A stretch of 8,737 nucleotides of DNA from Candidatus Kapaibacterium sp. (GCA_030835065.1 JAUQWR010000082.1:1-8737); one strand, 5' to 3'; shown: positions 1 through 6,890, counted from the first letter of the stretch. The notes: generated by a model not told the origin, from the sequence alone. Translations and numbers: made by a program.

Positions 1-2258
1 ATACTATTTTTACAGGTGTGATTATTGTTGATGGTAATACTTTTGCAATAACAGATACTACTAATATTTTCTATTATAATGGCGATTTAGCCCATTTTGA
101 TAGTATTAAAGTAGGAGATAAGGTTGAATTATATGCTAAAAATTACAATAGCGAGTCGATTGCTATAAATATTCGCATTTTGAATGGAACAATTAATACT
201 GTTAGTCTTAAAAATGCTGTTACAAGTATTGCCTCAGATTATTTTATTATGAATGGCCGTAAATTCTTCGTTAATAGTTCCTCAGTACTCCAGTTTAAAA
301 CAAACAAAACTGCAAAATTAAAAGAAATCTTTAGTAATGATACTGTTTATGTTAATGCTAAATTTGATAATTATCAATATAATATCGTTAAAGCTACAAT
401 TAACAAAGCAAAAGATACTAGCTCTGCAAAAGGTTTGAATGAAGATATTAAACAAGTTGGCAATAATTATGAGATTACTATCAACAACAATAAATATGTT
501 TTTAAAAAAGCATATTCTGATTTTTATTCTAATGATGTAAATATCAAAAAAATTGATCAAGTAAAATCTAATTTTATGTTATTACTCAAAATTGCAAAAT
601 TTGATAACGACGATACAAAATATATTGAATCATTGACAGTACTTCATGAAAAATCTGGATCTACCAAAATAAAAGGTACTATTTATGCTAATGAATACAA
701 TAAAATTGTGGTTGACAATAATATTGTTGAAGTTATAGATACTACCTATATTGTCAACGAATCCGGTATGCCACAGGGTATTCCTGAACTTTATGTTTCG
801 AGAAACGTAGAAATTGATGCTGATATTTTCAATAATCAGATTATTGCTCAAAAAATTCTTATCAAAAAAGAACCAGAAACTTCATTTTCGATTAAAGGAA
901 TTGTTGAATTAAAAGAGCAAAATTCAATTACTATAAATAAAAAGAAAATTGATGTTTTGCCGGGTGTTAATGTTTATTTGACAAATAGCGGGAAAGCTAT
1001 TTTTGATGATATTAAGCCAGGACAATTGCTCGAACTTGAATGTAAATACGAAAATTCTTCTGTAGTTGCCAAGAAAATATTTATTATTAACTCTGAATTT
1101 TCTAATGCATTAACTATTGTTGATACTGTACAATCTAAAACTAAATATGGTTTTTATATTCAAGATAATTTAGTTACTATTAGCTCACAATCTACTATTA
1201 AAAATTTTGATGGGGAGAAAGCAACTTTGTCTGATATTAAACAAGGTAGTCTTATCAGAGTTATTGCTAATAAGATTTACACAGGCTATGTTGCCTATTT
1301 TATTGAAATATTAGATAAACCTTTAGCTGAAAAGTTTAGAGTGGCTTATGCTGCTTCAATCAATAAAGATACTTTGGTTACTTCATGGTATTATGTAATT
1401 ACTGATGCTCAAACTAAATATTATTATTACGACAAAACTCCCGCTTCTTCATCAAAAATTAAATTCAATGATAAATTGATGATTGAGTATTATAATAATA
1501 ACAATACTTACTATGCAAAAAAAATCTATATTTTGAATGATTATATACCAAACAATTATACAGTTTTAGGTACTGTAAGTTCTAAAACAAGTAATGATAT
1601 TAGTATTGATGATGAAAAATATAATCAGAAGTATTATTCAAAAATATTTGATAAATCGAATGCTTTAATCAATTTGAATAAACTTGCTGAAAAGTCTTTG
1701 GTCGAAATTAGAGGTATGTATGACGGTAAGAATTTCGTGAATTTATATGAGATCCAATTAGATGGCGAAACATATCCTGATTCTCTAAAAACATTTGATG
1801 CAAAAGGTGATAATTATTTAGTAGTTGGTGGCAGATTCTATTATGTCGATGCCAATACTAAGTATTTTAATAAAGCCGGAAATCCTATATCATTTGTTCA
1901 GCTTACTGATAACCTTAAGTTGCAAGTTAAAGCAAGATTTGTTAATAATATCAGATATGCTAAAGAAGTAAGAGTATTAGATGGTACTTCAAGTGTAGAT
2001 AATGAATCTAAAGATAATACAATTTGCATTTATCCAAATCCAGCGATTTCAAAATTTAATATTAAATTTAATAATCAGGACGAAAATGTGAATGTTAAAG
2101 TAATTGATGTATTAGGCAATACTATGTTAGAACAAACTTTTGCATATATAAGCGAAGGTCAAATACTTAATATTGAAAATAGCTTCAACCCCGGAGTTTA
2201 TATTGTTAAGATTAACTCAAAAAATCACAATAATTTACAAAAATTGATAATAAAATAA
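1..2258 (+). CDS. Secreted multidomain DUF5666-like repeat protein with T9SS sorting domain (5' partial)
   Basis: The reading frame is open from base 3, so the gene enters from the left edge. The first in-window start-like codon (GTG at 18) is internal, because DUF5666-like sequence (TIFTG...) continues upstream of it. Numbering from that GTG, 746 residues are visible. Residues 1 to about 654 are a string of roughly 75-residue beta-rich units. Each begins with a G-T-V/I type strand, has a middle segment resembling 'DIKPGQLLELECKY' or 'SIKVGDKVELYAK', and ends 'A.KI.IL'. This is the pattern of DUF5666, a small beta-barrel domain of unknown function. Residues 667-746 form a type IX secretion C-terminal domain (IYPNPA, VKVIDVLGN, NPGVYIVKI, final KLIIK). 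The protein should cross the inner membrane by Sec, pass the outer membrane by T9SS, and be released or surface-anchored. The N-terminal signal peptide lies outside the window. The ligand or role is unknown. Confidence is high for secretion and lower for the domain name. Confidence 0.88.
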   Translation, partial: TIFTGVIIVDGNTFAITDTTNIFYYNGDLAHFDSIKVGDKVELYAKNYNSESIAINIRILNGTINTVSLKNAVTSIASDYFIMNGRKFFVNSSSVLQFKTNKTAKLKEIFSNDTVYVNAKFDNYQYNIVKATINKAKDTSSAKGLNEDIKQVGNNYEITINNNKYVFKKAYSDFYSNDVNIKKIDQVKSNFMLLLKIAKFDNDDTKYIESLTVLHEKSGSTKIKGTIYANEYNKIVVDNNIVEVIDTTYIVNESGMPQGIPELYVSRNVEIDADIFNNQIIAQKILIKKEPETSFSIKGIVELKEQNSITINKKKIDVLPGVNVYLTNSGKAIFDDIKPGQLLELECKYENSSVVAKKIFIINSEFSNALTIVDTVQSKTKYGFYIQDNLVTISSQSTIKNFDGEKATLSDIKQGSLIRVIANKIYTGYVAYFIEILDKPLAEKFRVAYAASINKDTLVTSWYYVITDAQTKYYYYDKTPASSSKIKFNDKLMIEYYNNNNTYYAKKIYILNDYIPNNYTVLGTVSSKTSNDISIDDEKYNQKYYSKIFDKSNALINLNKLAEKSLVEIRGMYDGKNFVNLYEIQLDGETYPDSLKTFDAKGDNYLVVGGRFYYVDANTKYFNKAGNPISFVQLTDNLKLQVKARFVNNIRYAKEVRVLDGTSSVDNESKDNTICIYPNPAISKFNIKFNNQDENVNVKVIDVLGNTMLEQTFAYISEGQILNIENSFNPGVYIVKINSKNHNNLQKLIIK
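3..1979 (+). repeat. Tandem array of nine degenerate beta-domain repeats (protein level)
   Basis: Within the secreted protein, units start near residues 56, 140, 216, 289, 363, 439, 513 and 588 (numbered from the GTG at base 18), preceded by one partial unit at the window edge. After a first spacing of 84 residues, the spacing is 73-76. Similarity between units is at the level of pattern (strand, turn, 'VDxxT'-like strand, 'xLKxGDxVEV'-like strand, 'A.KI.IL' end), not identity, and I see no long DNA-level direct repeats. This suggests old duplications that have diverged. Unit boundaries are estimated by eye. Confidence 0.65.
2016..2255 (+). other. Type IX secretion C-terminal sorting domain (type A-like)
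   Basis: The last 80 residues carry the hallmarks of the Por_Secre_tail/T9SS type A signal: an 'IYPNPA' entry motif, a 'VKVIDVLGN' strand, an 'NPGVYIVKI' strand, and a lysine-rich end (LQKLIIK). In this family the domain is recognised by the outer-membrane translocon and normally removed after export. A short Ser/Asn/Asp-rich linker (about residues 656-667) separates it from the repeat array. Confidence 0.92.
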
Positions 2259-2267
2259 ATAATAATC

Positions 2268-2301
2268 AAAGTACCGCAGAAAATAACTGCGGTACTTTTT
2301 T
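2268..2301 (+). terminator. Intrinsic terminator of the T9SS protein gene
   Basis: A perfect hairpin has arms gtaccgcag (2271-2279) and ctgcggtac (2287-2295) around a 7-nt A-rich loop, followed by six T (2296-2301). Three A upstream can pair with the first three T. It begins 9 bp after the TAA stop at 2256-2258. The stem is GC-rich for this region, which makes it a strong Rho-independent terminator. Confidence 0.93.
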
Positions 2302-2303
2302 AT

Positions 2304-2308
2304 AGAGG
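2304..2308 (+). promoter_or_regulatory. Ribosome-binding site of the 114-residue membrane protein gene
   Basis: AGAGG lies 5 nt before the ATG at 2314 and supports that start. It sits only 2 nt after the terminator T-tract, so a transcript carrying it must either read through the terminator or start inside or upstream of it. Confidence 0.65.
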
Positions 2309-2313
2309 CAAAT

Positions 2314-2658
2314 ATGGAAAGCAAATTGAGTGTCTTGGTTTTCAGATGGGGAGCAAGAATAATATCAACATTCTTGCTGTTATTTATTTTGCTTTCATTG
2401 ATCTCTTCATTTCCTGATGTATCGAAATTATCCAATTCCGAAGTTTTGTTATTTTTTCCGCTTATGATTTTCATTACTAGTTTAATATTAGGTTGGTTTT
2501 TTGAAATAATATCAGGAGCCTTGAGTTTATTTGCTGCATTATTATTTTTCTCCTGGATTGGAATTGATAATGCGTTTCTTTATATTGCATTTGTTCCGGG
2601 AATTTTTTATTTGTTGTCCGGAATTTTAGATTTGTCTGAAAAAAATGTAAGGATATAA
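2314..2658 (+). CDS. Small four-helix membrane protein of unknown function
   Basis: The 114-residue product is almost entirely hydrophobic. Four probable membrane segments lie near residues 12-32, 43-62, 63-82 and 87-104, with a short charged tail (SEKNVRI). The N-terminal 'FRWGARIIS' and the central 'GWFFEIISGALSLF' resemble a widespread group of small Bacteroidota membrane proteins without known function; I cannot name the family with certainty. No catalytic motif is visible. The ATG at 2314 is preceded by AGAGG. The FmdB-type gene follows 4 bp after the stop, and its Shine-Dalgarno lies inside the last codons of this gene, so the two are probably co-transcribed and translationally coupled. 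Confidence 0.8.
   Translation: MESKLSVLVFRWGARIISTFLLLFILLSLISSFPDVSKLSNSEVLLFFPLMIFITSLILGWFFEIISGALSLFAALLFFSWIGIDNAFLYIAFVPGIFYLLSGILDLSEKNVRI
2649..2653 (+). promoter_or_regulatory. Ribosome-binding site of the FmdB-type gene, inside the preceding gene
   Basis: AAGGA overlaps the last sense codons of the 114-residue gene, 9 nt before the ATG at 2663. Translation of the upstream gene would pass over this site, which fits translational coupling. Confidence 0.65.
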
Positions 2659-2662
2659 TTTT

Positions 2663-2890
2663 ATGCCGATTTATGCATATAAATGTAAGGAATGTGAAAC
2701 AAAATTTGAGATATTCCACAAAACCAAAGAAGATACAGAACTCATTATTTGTCCTAATTGCCAATCAAATGACTATAAGAAAATAATGAGTGCTGCAAGT
2801 ATTTCGACATCGTTTAAAATAAAATTAGATCCGCCCGCTCCATGCGGTATGCCCGGCGGCTGCCAAGGCGGCTCCTGCGGATTGAATTAG
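2663..2890 (+). CDS. FmdB-family zinc-ribbon protein
   Basis: The 75-residue product begins MPIYAYKCKECE, the typical start of the FmdB/CxxC_CXXC_SSSS zinc-ribbon family. Two CxxC knuckles (C8/C11 and C30/C33) would hold one zinc ion. A short helix (KKIMSAAS) follows, then a Gly/Cys/Pro-rich tail with three more cysteines (C61, C67, C72). Length is normal for the family. The family is named after a putative regulator of formamidase genes in Methylophilus, but for most members the function is unknown, so no regulatory role should be assumed. It lies 4 bp downstream of the small membrane protein gene and is followed by a terminator. The last 50 bp are markedly GC-rich against an AT-rich background, reflecting the Gly/Cys/Pro codons. 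Confidence 0.9.
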   Translation: MPIYAYKCKECETKFEIFHKTKEDTELIICPNCQSNDYKKIMSAASISTSFKIKLDPPAPCGMPGGCQGGSCGLN

Positions 2891-2903
2891 TTAAATAATA
2901 TAT

Positions 2904-2953
2904 AAAAAGAGGCTCTAACAAACTAAATATAAATTTGATAGAGCCTCTTTTTT
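2904..2953. terminator. Bidirectional intrinsic terminator between convergent fmdB-type gene and hppA
   Basis: A 14-bp perfect stem (2904-2917 with 2939-2952, core agaggctcta / tagagcctct) encloses a 21-nt A/T-rich loop. On the + strand it ends in a run of T (2948-2953). On the - strand the five A at 2904-2908 become a T-tract. It begins 14 bp after the FmdB-type stop and ends 15 bp from the hppA stop, so it can serve both genes. Confidence 0.9.
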
Positions 2954-2967
2954 ATTTTATATAGACA

Positions 2968-5448
2968 TTACTTTTTATCTGTAGTAATTCTTGTTGAATA
3001 AAAAGATCTATAAACAAAAATCAGAGCAATCAATAAAAATGCCGAGCCAATATAAGGGGCAAAAGGAACAAAAGCTTCTTGAATCGCAATTTCCATGGCT
3101 AATAGTCCAAAAAGCGTCGTAAATTTAATGATTGGATTGAGTGCTACCGATGCAGTATCTTTGAATGGATCGCCAACTGTATCGCCTACAACTGTAGCTG
3201 CATGAAGATCTGTATTTTTCTCATGAAGTTCAACTTCAACAATTTTTTTGGCATTATCCCAACATCCACCGGCATTTGCCATGAAAATGGCTTGGAACAA
3301 ACCAAAAATAGCAAGAGATATCAAATAACTAACAAAAAAGCTTGCCGGTGCAGCGTTTTCATGAGTTGATGAAGAAAAGAATGCAAAAGCTAATGCAAAG
3401 TGAAAAACAGCAATAAATATATTAAACATGCCTTGCTGTGCATATTTTGTGCATATCTTCACTACTTCTTTTGAGGTTTCTATCGAAGCTTTCTTATCAG
3501 CTTTATCATCAAGTTTTATGTTAGCTTTGATATATTCAACAGCTTTATATGCACCAGTAGTAACTGCTTGTATTGATGCACCCGAAAACCAATAAATAAC
3601 TGATCCACCGGCAATAAATCCCAGAATACTCCAAGGATTTAGTAGATTTAAAACTAATTCTGGTTTTATGCCCAGAGAGTGTTGAAGTACTAATATTAAG
3701 GAGAATATCATAGTAGTAGCACCAACTACTGCAGTTCCAATCAGAACAGGTTTAGATGTAGCCTTGAAAGTATTACCTGCACCATCATTTTCTTCTAAAT
3801 ATTTTTTAGCTTTTTCAAAATTAGGAGTAAATCCAAATTCTTTTTCAATTTCTGCTTCTATACCCGGCTTGGATTCAATCATTGATAATTCATAGATTGA
3901 TTGGGCATTATCAGTAACCGGACCATAAGAATCAACAGCAATAGTGACTGGTCCCATTCCAAGAAATCCAAATGCAACTAAGCCGAAAGCAAAAATTGAC
4001 GGGTAGTTTAGATAGTAATTATCCAAGCCCATTCCACTAAATACATACGCTAAAAACATTAATAAAATAAAGACCATTCCCTTCCAAAATGCACTGAAAT
4101 TGCCGGAAACTAATCCGGAAAGGATAGTAAGTGAAGGACCACCTTCGCGACCACATACGACAACTTCACGAGTATGTCTGGATTTTGTGCTGGTAAATGC
4201 TTTTGTTAATTCTGGTATAAGAGCAGCACCAAGAGTCCCACAACTAATAATTGAAGATATTACTAACCACAGGTTTGTAAGATTTCCATTTTTATCTTCC
4301 AAGCCTGACAATTGCAAATAACTAATTGCATAAGTCAAAATAATTGATAAAATTGATGAAATCCAAACCAAATAGGTGAGAGGTATTTCAAAATCAAGTG
4401 TATCTTTCTTCTCGTATCTTATTTTTGAAATGAATACATTAATCCAATATGCAAAGATTGAAGAACCAATCATAGCAATTCTCATAGTAAACAGCCAAAT
4501 AATTAGTTCAGTTTGATATTTAGAAACTAGAGCAGACATTGCATTAGTATGTGGATCATAATTGGCGATTCCTAAAAGAATAAAACTGATAAGAGCAACA
4601 CCAGTAACTCCATAGGTTTCGAAACCATCTGCAGTAGGACCAATACTATCGCCGGCATTATCGCCAGTACAGTCTGCAATTACACCCGGGTTTGAAGGAT
4701 CATCCTCTTTCAGATTAAAAACAATTTTCATAAGATCTGAGCCGATGTCTGCAATTTTTGTAAATATACCACCAGCTATTCTAAGAGCCGAAGCACCTAA
4801 AGATTCACCAATTGCAAAGCCAATAAAGCAATAACCAGCAAAATCGCCTGGAACAAATAAAAGGATTATTAGCATCATGATAAGTTCTACACAAATCAAA
4901 AGCACGCCAATACTCATTCCGGCGCTTAATGGTATATTCAATAATTTTAATGGTTTCTTTTCTAATGAAGCGAATGCCATGCGACTATTTGCTAATGTAT
5001 TAACTCTTATCCCAAACCAAGCAACTCCATAAGAACCTAATATGCCAACAATTGTCCATGCTATAATAACAAGTACCGTGATCCAAGAAAAATCTCTTAG
5101 TATTCCGAAATAGAATGCAATAGCACCACCAATAAAAAGGAATAAAAATGCTATGAATTTCCCTTGTTGGATTAAATATGTCTTAGCAGTTTCAAAAATT
5201 ATTTCTGCAACCTCTAGCATAGAATTGTGAGCTTTTAACTTTTTTAATTTGTAGAAACTTGTTATTCCGAAGAGCATACCTAATATGCATATTAGCAATC
5301 CCCAATACAATAGTGGGCTTTCTTTGACTTGTGCCGGCACTTTAAGATCTGCTTCGCCGGCGTATGATAGACTAGTGCTTGTCAAAAAAATAAGCGAAAG
5401 AAATAGAGATTTGACTTTAACAGATAAAAACCCGTAACTATCTGTCAT
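2968..5448 (-). CDS. hppA: Membrane-bound proton-translocating pyrophosphatase, divergent type
   Basis: This integral inner-membrane enzyme hydrolyses PPi to phosphate and pumps ions outward. From the ATG at 5448 it has 826 residues and about sixteen membrane helices. The active-site set is intact: K231, D234 and D238 (TKIADIGSD), EDDP (248-251), D259, D263 and D267 (IADCTGDNAGD), D506-N514 (DSYGPVTDN), WDNAKK (730-735), D756, D760, K763 and D764 (GDTVGDPFKD), N771 and K775. The lysine in GNTFKA (K562) sits at the position that makes canonical enzymes K+-independent. FETY places a glutamate (E277) where bacterial enzymes have their gate residue. Surrounding sequence departs strongly from canonical HppA (for example DLMKIVFNLK for DLVGKVE), matching the divergent H+-pumping group known from Chlorobium. 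H+ specificity is inferred. Residues 1-30 look like a signal peptide ending LSYA. A TTG at 5490 would add 14 residues but has no comparable ribosome-binding site. Confidence 0.93.
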   Translation of the reverse strand: MTDSYGFLSVKVKSLFLSLIFLTSTSLSYAGEADLKVPAQVKESPLLYWGLLICILGMLFGITSFYKLKKLKAHNSMLEVAEIIFETAKTYLIQQGKFIAFLFLFIGGAIAFYFGILRDFSWITVLVIIAWTIVGILGSYGVAWFGIRVNTLANSRMAFASLEKKPLKLLNIPLSAGMSIGVLLICVELIMMLIILLFVPGDFAGYCFIGFAIGESLGASALRIAGGIFTKIADIGSDLMKIVFNLKEDDPSNPGVIADCTGDNAGDSIGPTADGFETYGVTGVALISFILLGIANYDPHTNAMSALVSKYQTELIIWLFTMRIAMIGSSIFAYWINVFISKIRYEKKDTLDFEIPLTYLVWISSILSIILTYAISYLQLSGLEDKNGNLTNLWLVISSIISCGTLGAALIPELTKAFTSTKSRHTREVVVCGREGGPSLTILSGLVSGNFSAFWKGMVFILLMFLAYVFSGMGLDNYYLNYPSIFAFGLVAFGFLGMGPVTIAVDSYGPVTDNAQSIYELSMIESKPGIEAEIEKEFGFTPNFEKAKKYLEENDGAGNTFKATSKPVLIGTAVVGATTMIFSLILVLQHSLGIKPELVLNLLNPWSILGFIAGGSVIYWFSGASIQAVTTGAYKAVEYIKANIKLDDKADKKASIETSKEVVKICTKYAQQGMFNIFIAVFHFALAFAFFSSSTHENAAPASFFVSYLISLAIFGLFQAIFMANAGGCWDNAKKIVEVELHEKNTDLHAATVVGDTVGDPFKDTASVALNPIIKFTTLFGLLAMEIAIQEAFVPFAPYIGSAFLLIALIFVYRSFYSTRITTDKK

Positions 5449-5580
5449 TTGTACTCCATGTATGTTGATAAAACTAAATATATCAAACAAATTTTATGGG
5501 ATTATTTTCATAATCATCATATTTTCGATTAAATCTAAAAAAGAATTTTGGAATATCCAAGAAATAATTTAGGTGAGTAT
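5449..5580 (-). other. hppA upstream region
   Basis: These 132 bp between the preferred hppA start and the SRP RNA terminator are very AT-rich. Apart from the ribosome-binding site (GGAG at 5454-5457) I see no convincing gene, hairpin or riboswitch. A TAAAATTTG on the - strand near 5490 is one base too long for the TAnnTTTG promoter box and lacks a matching TTTG at the proper distance. The hppA promoter is presumably here but I cannot place it. Confidence 0.4.
5454..5457 (-). promoter_or_regulatory. Ribosome-binding site deciding the hppA start
   Basis: GGAG on the - strand lies 5 nt before the ATG at 5446-5448. It favours this ATG over the in-frame TTG at 5488-5490, and puts a signal-peptide-like segment directly at the N-terminus. 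Confidence 0.7.
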
Positions 5581-5591
5581 AAAAAAAAAGA
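5581..5591 (-). terminator. T-tract terminator of the SRP RNA gene
   Basis: On the - strand the closing helix of the SRP RNA is followed at once by TC and then nine T (5589-5581). The RNA's own end-to-end helix (ggtcaagt with acttgacc) acts as the terminator stem, which is common for 4.5S RNA genes. Confidence 0.88.
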
Positions 5592-5687
5592 GGTCAAGTT
5601 GACCGTGGCACCCTAAGAACAAACTGACCGTTGCTTCCTTCCGGACCTGGCGGGGTTGGGTCTGACTTAGCCGCACGGGACTTGACC
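5592..5687 (-). ncRNA. ffs: Signal recognition particle RNA, small bacterial (4.5S-like) type
   Basis: The - strand carries the SRP signature CAGGTCCGGAAGGAAGCA (5649-5632): a GGAA tetraloop (5642-5639) closed by CC/GG, plus the asymmetric and symmetric loops that bind the Ffh M domain. The ends pair as GGTCAAGT (5687-5680) with ACTTGACC (5599-5592), and CCGTG (5678-5674) with CACGG (5607-5603). CTAAG and CTTAG pair further in, giving one long hairpin. At about 96 nt it is the short form without an Alu domain. The RNA joins Ffh to target nascent membrane and secreted proteins to the Sec translocon through FtsY. The mature ends are estimated from the helix; the primary transcript may start a few bases earlier. 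Confidence 0.96.
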
Positions 5688-5702
5688 AAAACTTTTGAGT
5701 TA

Positions 5703-5734
5703 CAAAATTAAGAACTTTTTGCGACTCTACCAAA
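5703..5734 (-). promoter_or_regulatory. Bacteroidota-type promoter of the SRP RNA gene
   Basis: The - strand reads TTTG (5734-5731), a 20-nt spacer, then TAATTTTG (5710-5703). This matches the Bacteroidota housekeeping consensus TTTG (-33) with TAnnTTTG (-7), including the spacing. Transcription would start around 5695-5698, about 10 nt before the SRP RNA helix. The -33 element begins only 5 bp after the stop codon of the alcohol dehydrogenase gene. Confidence 0.82.
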
Positions 5735-5739
5735 TAAAA

Positions 5740-6882
5740 TTAATAAGAAAATTCAAGAATTTTAATCACGTCTTCTCTAGTCAAAGGCTTGACAGCTCCT
5801 AAATTTCCAATATTCAATGCATTATCGGCAATTGCTTCGATTTCACTTTTTTCGATATTTAAATCCCTAAGAGTAGTTGGTGCACTCCAAGAACGGAATT
5901 TCGATTTCATTTTTTCAACAGCATCTTCAATATTATCGCAATTCCAGATTTTTTCTGCGAATCTTTTGAACTGAGCCGGATTTTCGCTCGCACAATATTT
6001 GATCCAATTAGGAAATACAACAGCGAGTCCAGCTCCATGAGCAACTTCGGGATGTAATGCCGAAATACCATGTTCAATGCGATGCGAAGCCCAATCTCCA
6101 CCCTTAAGAGCCACTCCTGAATTGCCATTCAAAGCTAAAGTAGCACACCAAGCCAAATTTGATCTGGCTGAATAATCTTTTGAATCAACTTGTAATGCAT
6201 CAATTGATTTTATTATAGTATTAATAATAGCTTCATCCATTGATATGGTGATTTCTTCATTAGTTCCTAAAAAATAAAATTCCATTGTGTGTGAAATAGC
6301 ATCAATTCCGCCATTCACTGTTTGATGCCAAGGCAGGCTCATTTGAATACTTGGATCGATTACAGATACTTTAGGGAATAATAGGGGAGAACCCATACCC
6401 CATTTTTTTTGTTCTGCTTCATTCGATAATACAGCAAATGGATCCATTTCGGAGCAGGTGCCAGATAGTGTTAGAATTGTATAGATTGGAAGTGCTTTTT
6501 CGATTAGTGCTTTCTTTTCGAATACATCCCATAGATTATCTAAATAAAAGCCAGCAGCTATTGATTTTGATTCATCTATTACACTACCACCACCGATTGC
6601 CAAAATAGCATCTACATTATTATCTCTTGCTATTTTTATTGCTTCATTAGCATGATCTAATGTTGGATTTGGTCTTACACCCCAAACTTCAACCGATTCG
6701 ATTCCTTCTTTACTTAATGTTTTGATAGTTACGTCGTAAACTCCATTTTGCTTAATGGAGCCGCCACCTGCCAAAATCAAAACCTTTTTAACATTATTCG
6801 ATTTCATCTCTTTGCCAAGCAATTGAATTTGATTTTTGCCAAAGAGAATTTTTGTCGGATTATAAAAAACAAAATTGTTCAT
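5740..6882 (-). CDS. Iron-containing alcohol dehydrogenase, YqhD/butanol dehydrogenase-like, probably NADPH-dependent
   Basis: This 380-residue cytoplasmic oxidoreductase belongs to the group III (iron-type) alcohol dehydrogenases. These reduce aldehydes to alcohols or the reverse with NAD(P)(H). It starts MNNFVFYNPTKILFGK, nearly as E. coli YqhD does. The nucleotide-binding residues are GGGS (39-42), the position where YqhD holds the NADPH 2'-phosphate, and GGGSVIDESK (97-106). The metal ligands are D194 and H198 (DAISH), H267 (WASH) and H282 (AHG), with H271 as the further conserved histidine. LTLSGTCSE (137-145) is the usual LT.(A/S)G.(G/C)SE motif. Length is normal. The physiological substrate is unknown; aldehyde detoxification or fermentation are both possible. 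ATG at 6882 has AAGGAA 8 nt upstream. The gene is the last of a four-gene operon, 17 bp behind the flavoredoxin-like gene. Confidence 0.93.
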   Translation of the reverse strand: MNNFVFYNPTKILFGKNQIQLLGKEMKSNNVKKVLILAGGGSIKQNGVYDVTIKTLSKEGIESVEVWGVRPNPTLDHANEAIKIARDNNVDAILAIGGGSVIDESKSIAAGFYLDNLWDVFEKKALIEKALPIYTILTLSGTCSEMDPFAVLSNEAEQKKWGMGSPLLFPKVSVIDPSIQMSLPWHQTVNGGIDAISHTMEFYFLGTNEEITISMDEAIINTIIKSIDALQVDSKDYSARSNLAWCATLALNGNSGVALKGGDWASHRIEHGISALHPEVAHGAGLAVVFPNWIKYCASENPAQFKRFAEKIWNCDNIEDAVEKMKSKFRSWSAPTTLRDLNIEKSEIEAIADNALNIGNLGAVKPLTREDVIKILEFSY

Positions 6883-6890
6883 CTTTTCGT

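Noticed and set aside
318..851. Open frames on the - strand inside the T9SS protein gene (73-80 codons)
   Set aside because: They are Ile/Asn/Phe-rich antisense shadows of an AT-rich gene with no ribosome-binding site and no recognisable motif.
2268..2301. gtaccgcag...ctgcggtac palindrome as an operator or attachment site
   Set aside because: Its place right after a stop codon and the following T-tract are fully explained by an intrinsic terminator.
2235..2764. Two - strand open frames (79 and 95 codons) opposite the small membrane protein and FmdB-type genes
   Set aside because: They run antisense to well-supported genes. One spans the terminator hairpin, and neither resembles a known protein.
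4100..4321. + strand 73-codon open frame inside hppA
   Set aside because: It is antisense to the highly conserved pyrophosphatase frame and has no start signal.
5449..5490. hppA starting at the TTG at 5490
   Set aside because: No ribosome-binding site is evident there, while the ATG at 5448 has GGAG at good spacing. Kept only as an alternative.
5480..5500. TAAAATTTG on the - strand as the hppA promoter -7 box
   Set aside because: The spacing within the box is one base too long and no TTTG lies about 20 nt upstream.
5789..6128. Open frames on + (61 codons) and - (73 codons) within the alcohol dehydrogenase gene
   Set aside because: They overlap the metal-binding region of a clearly coding frame; they are shadows.
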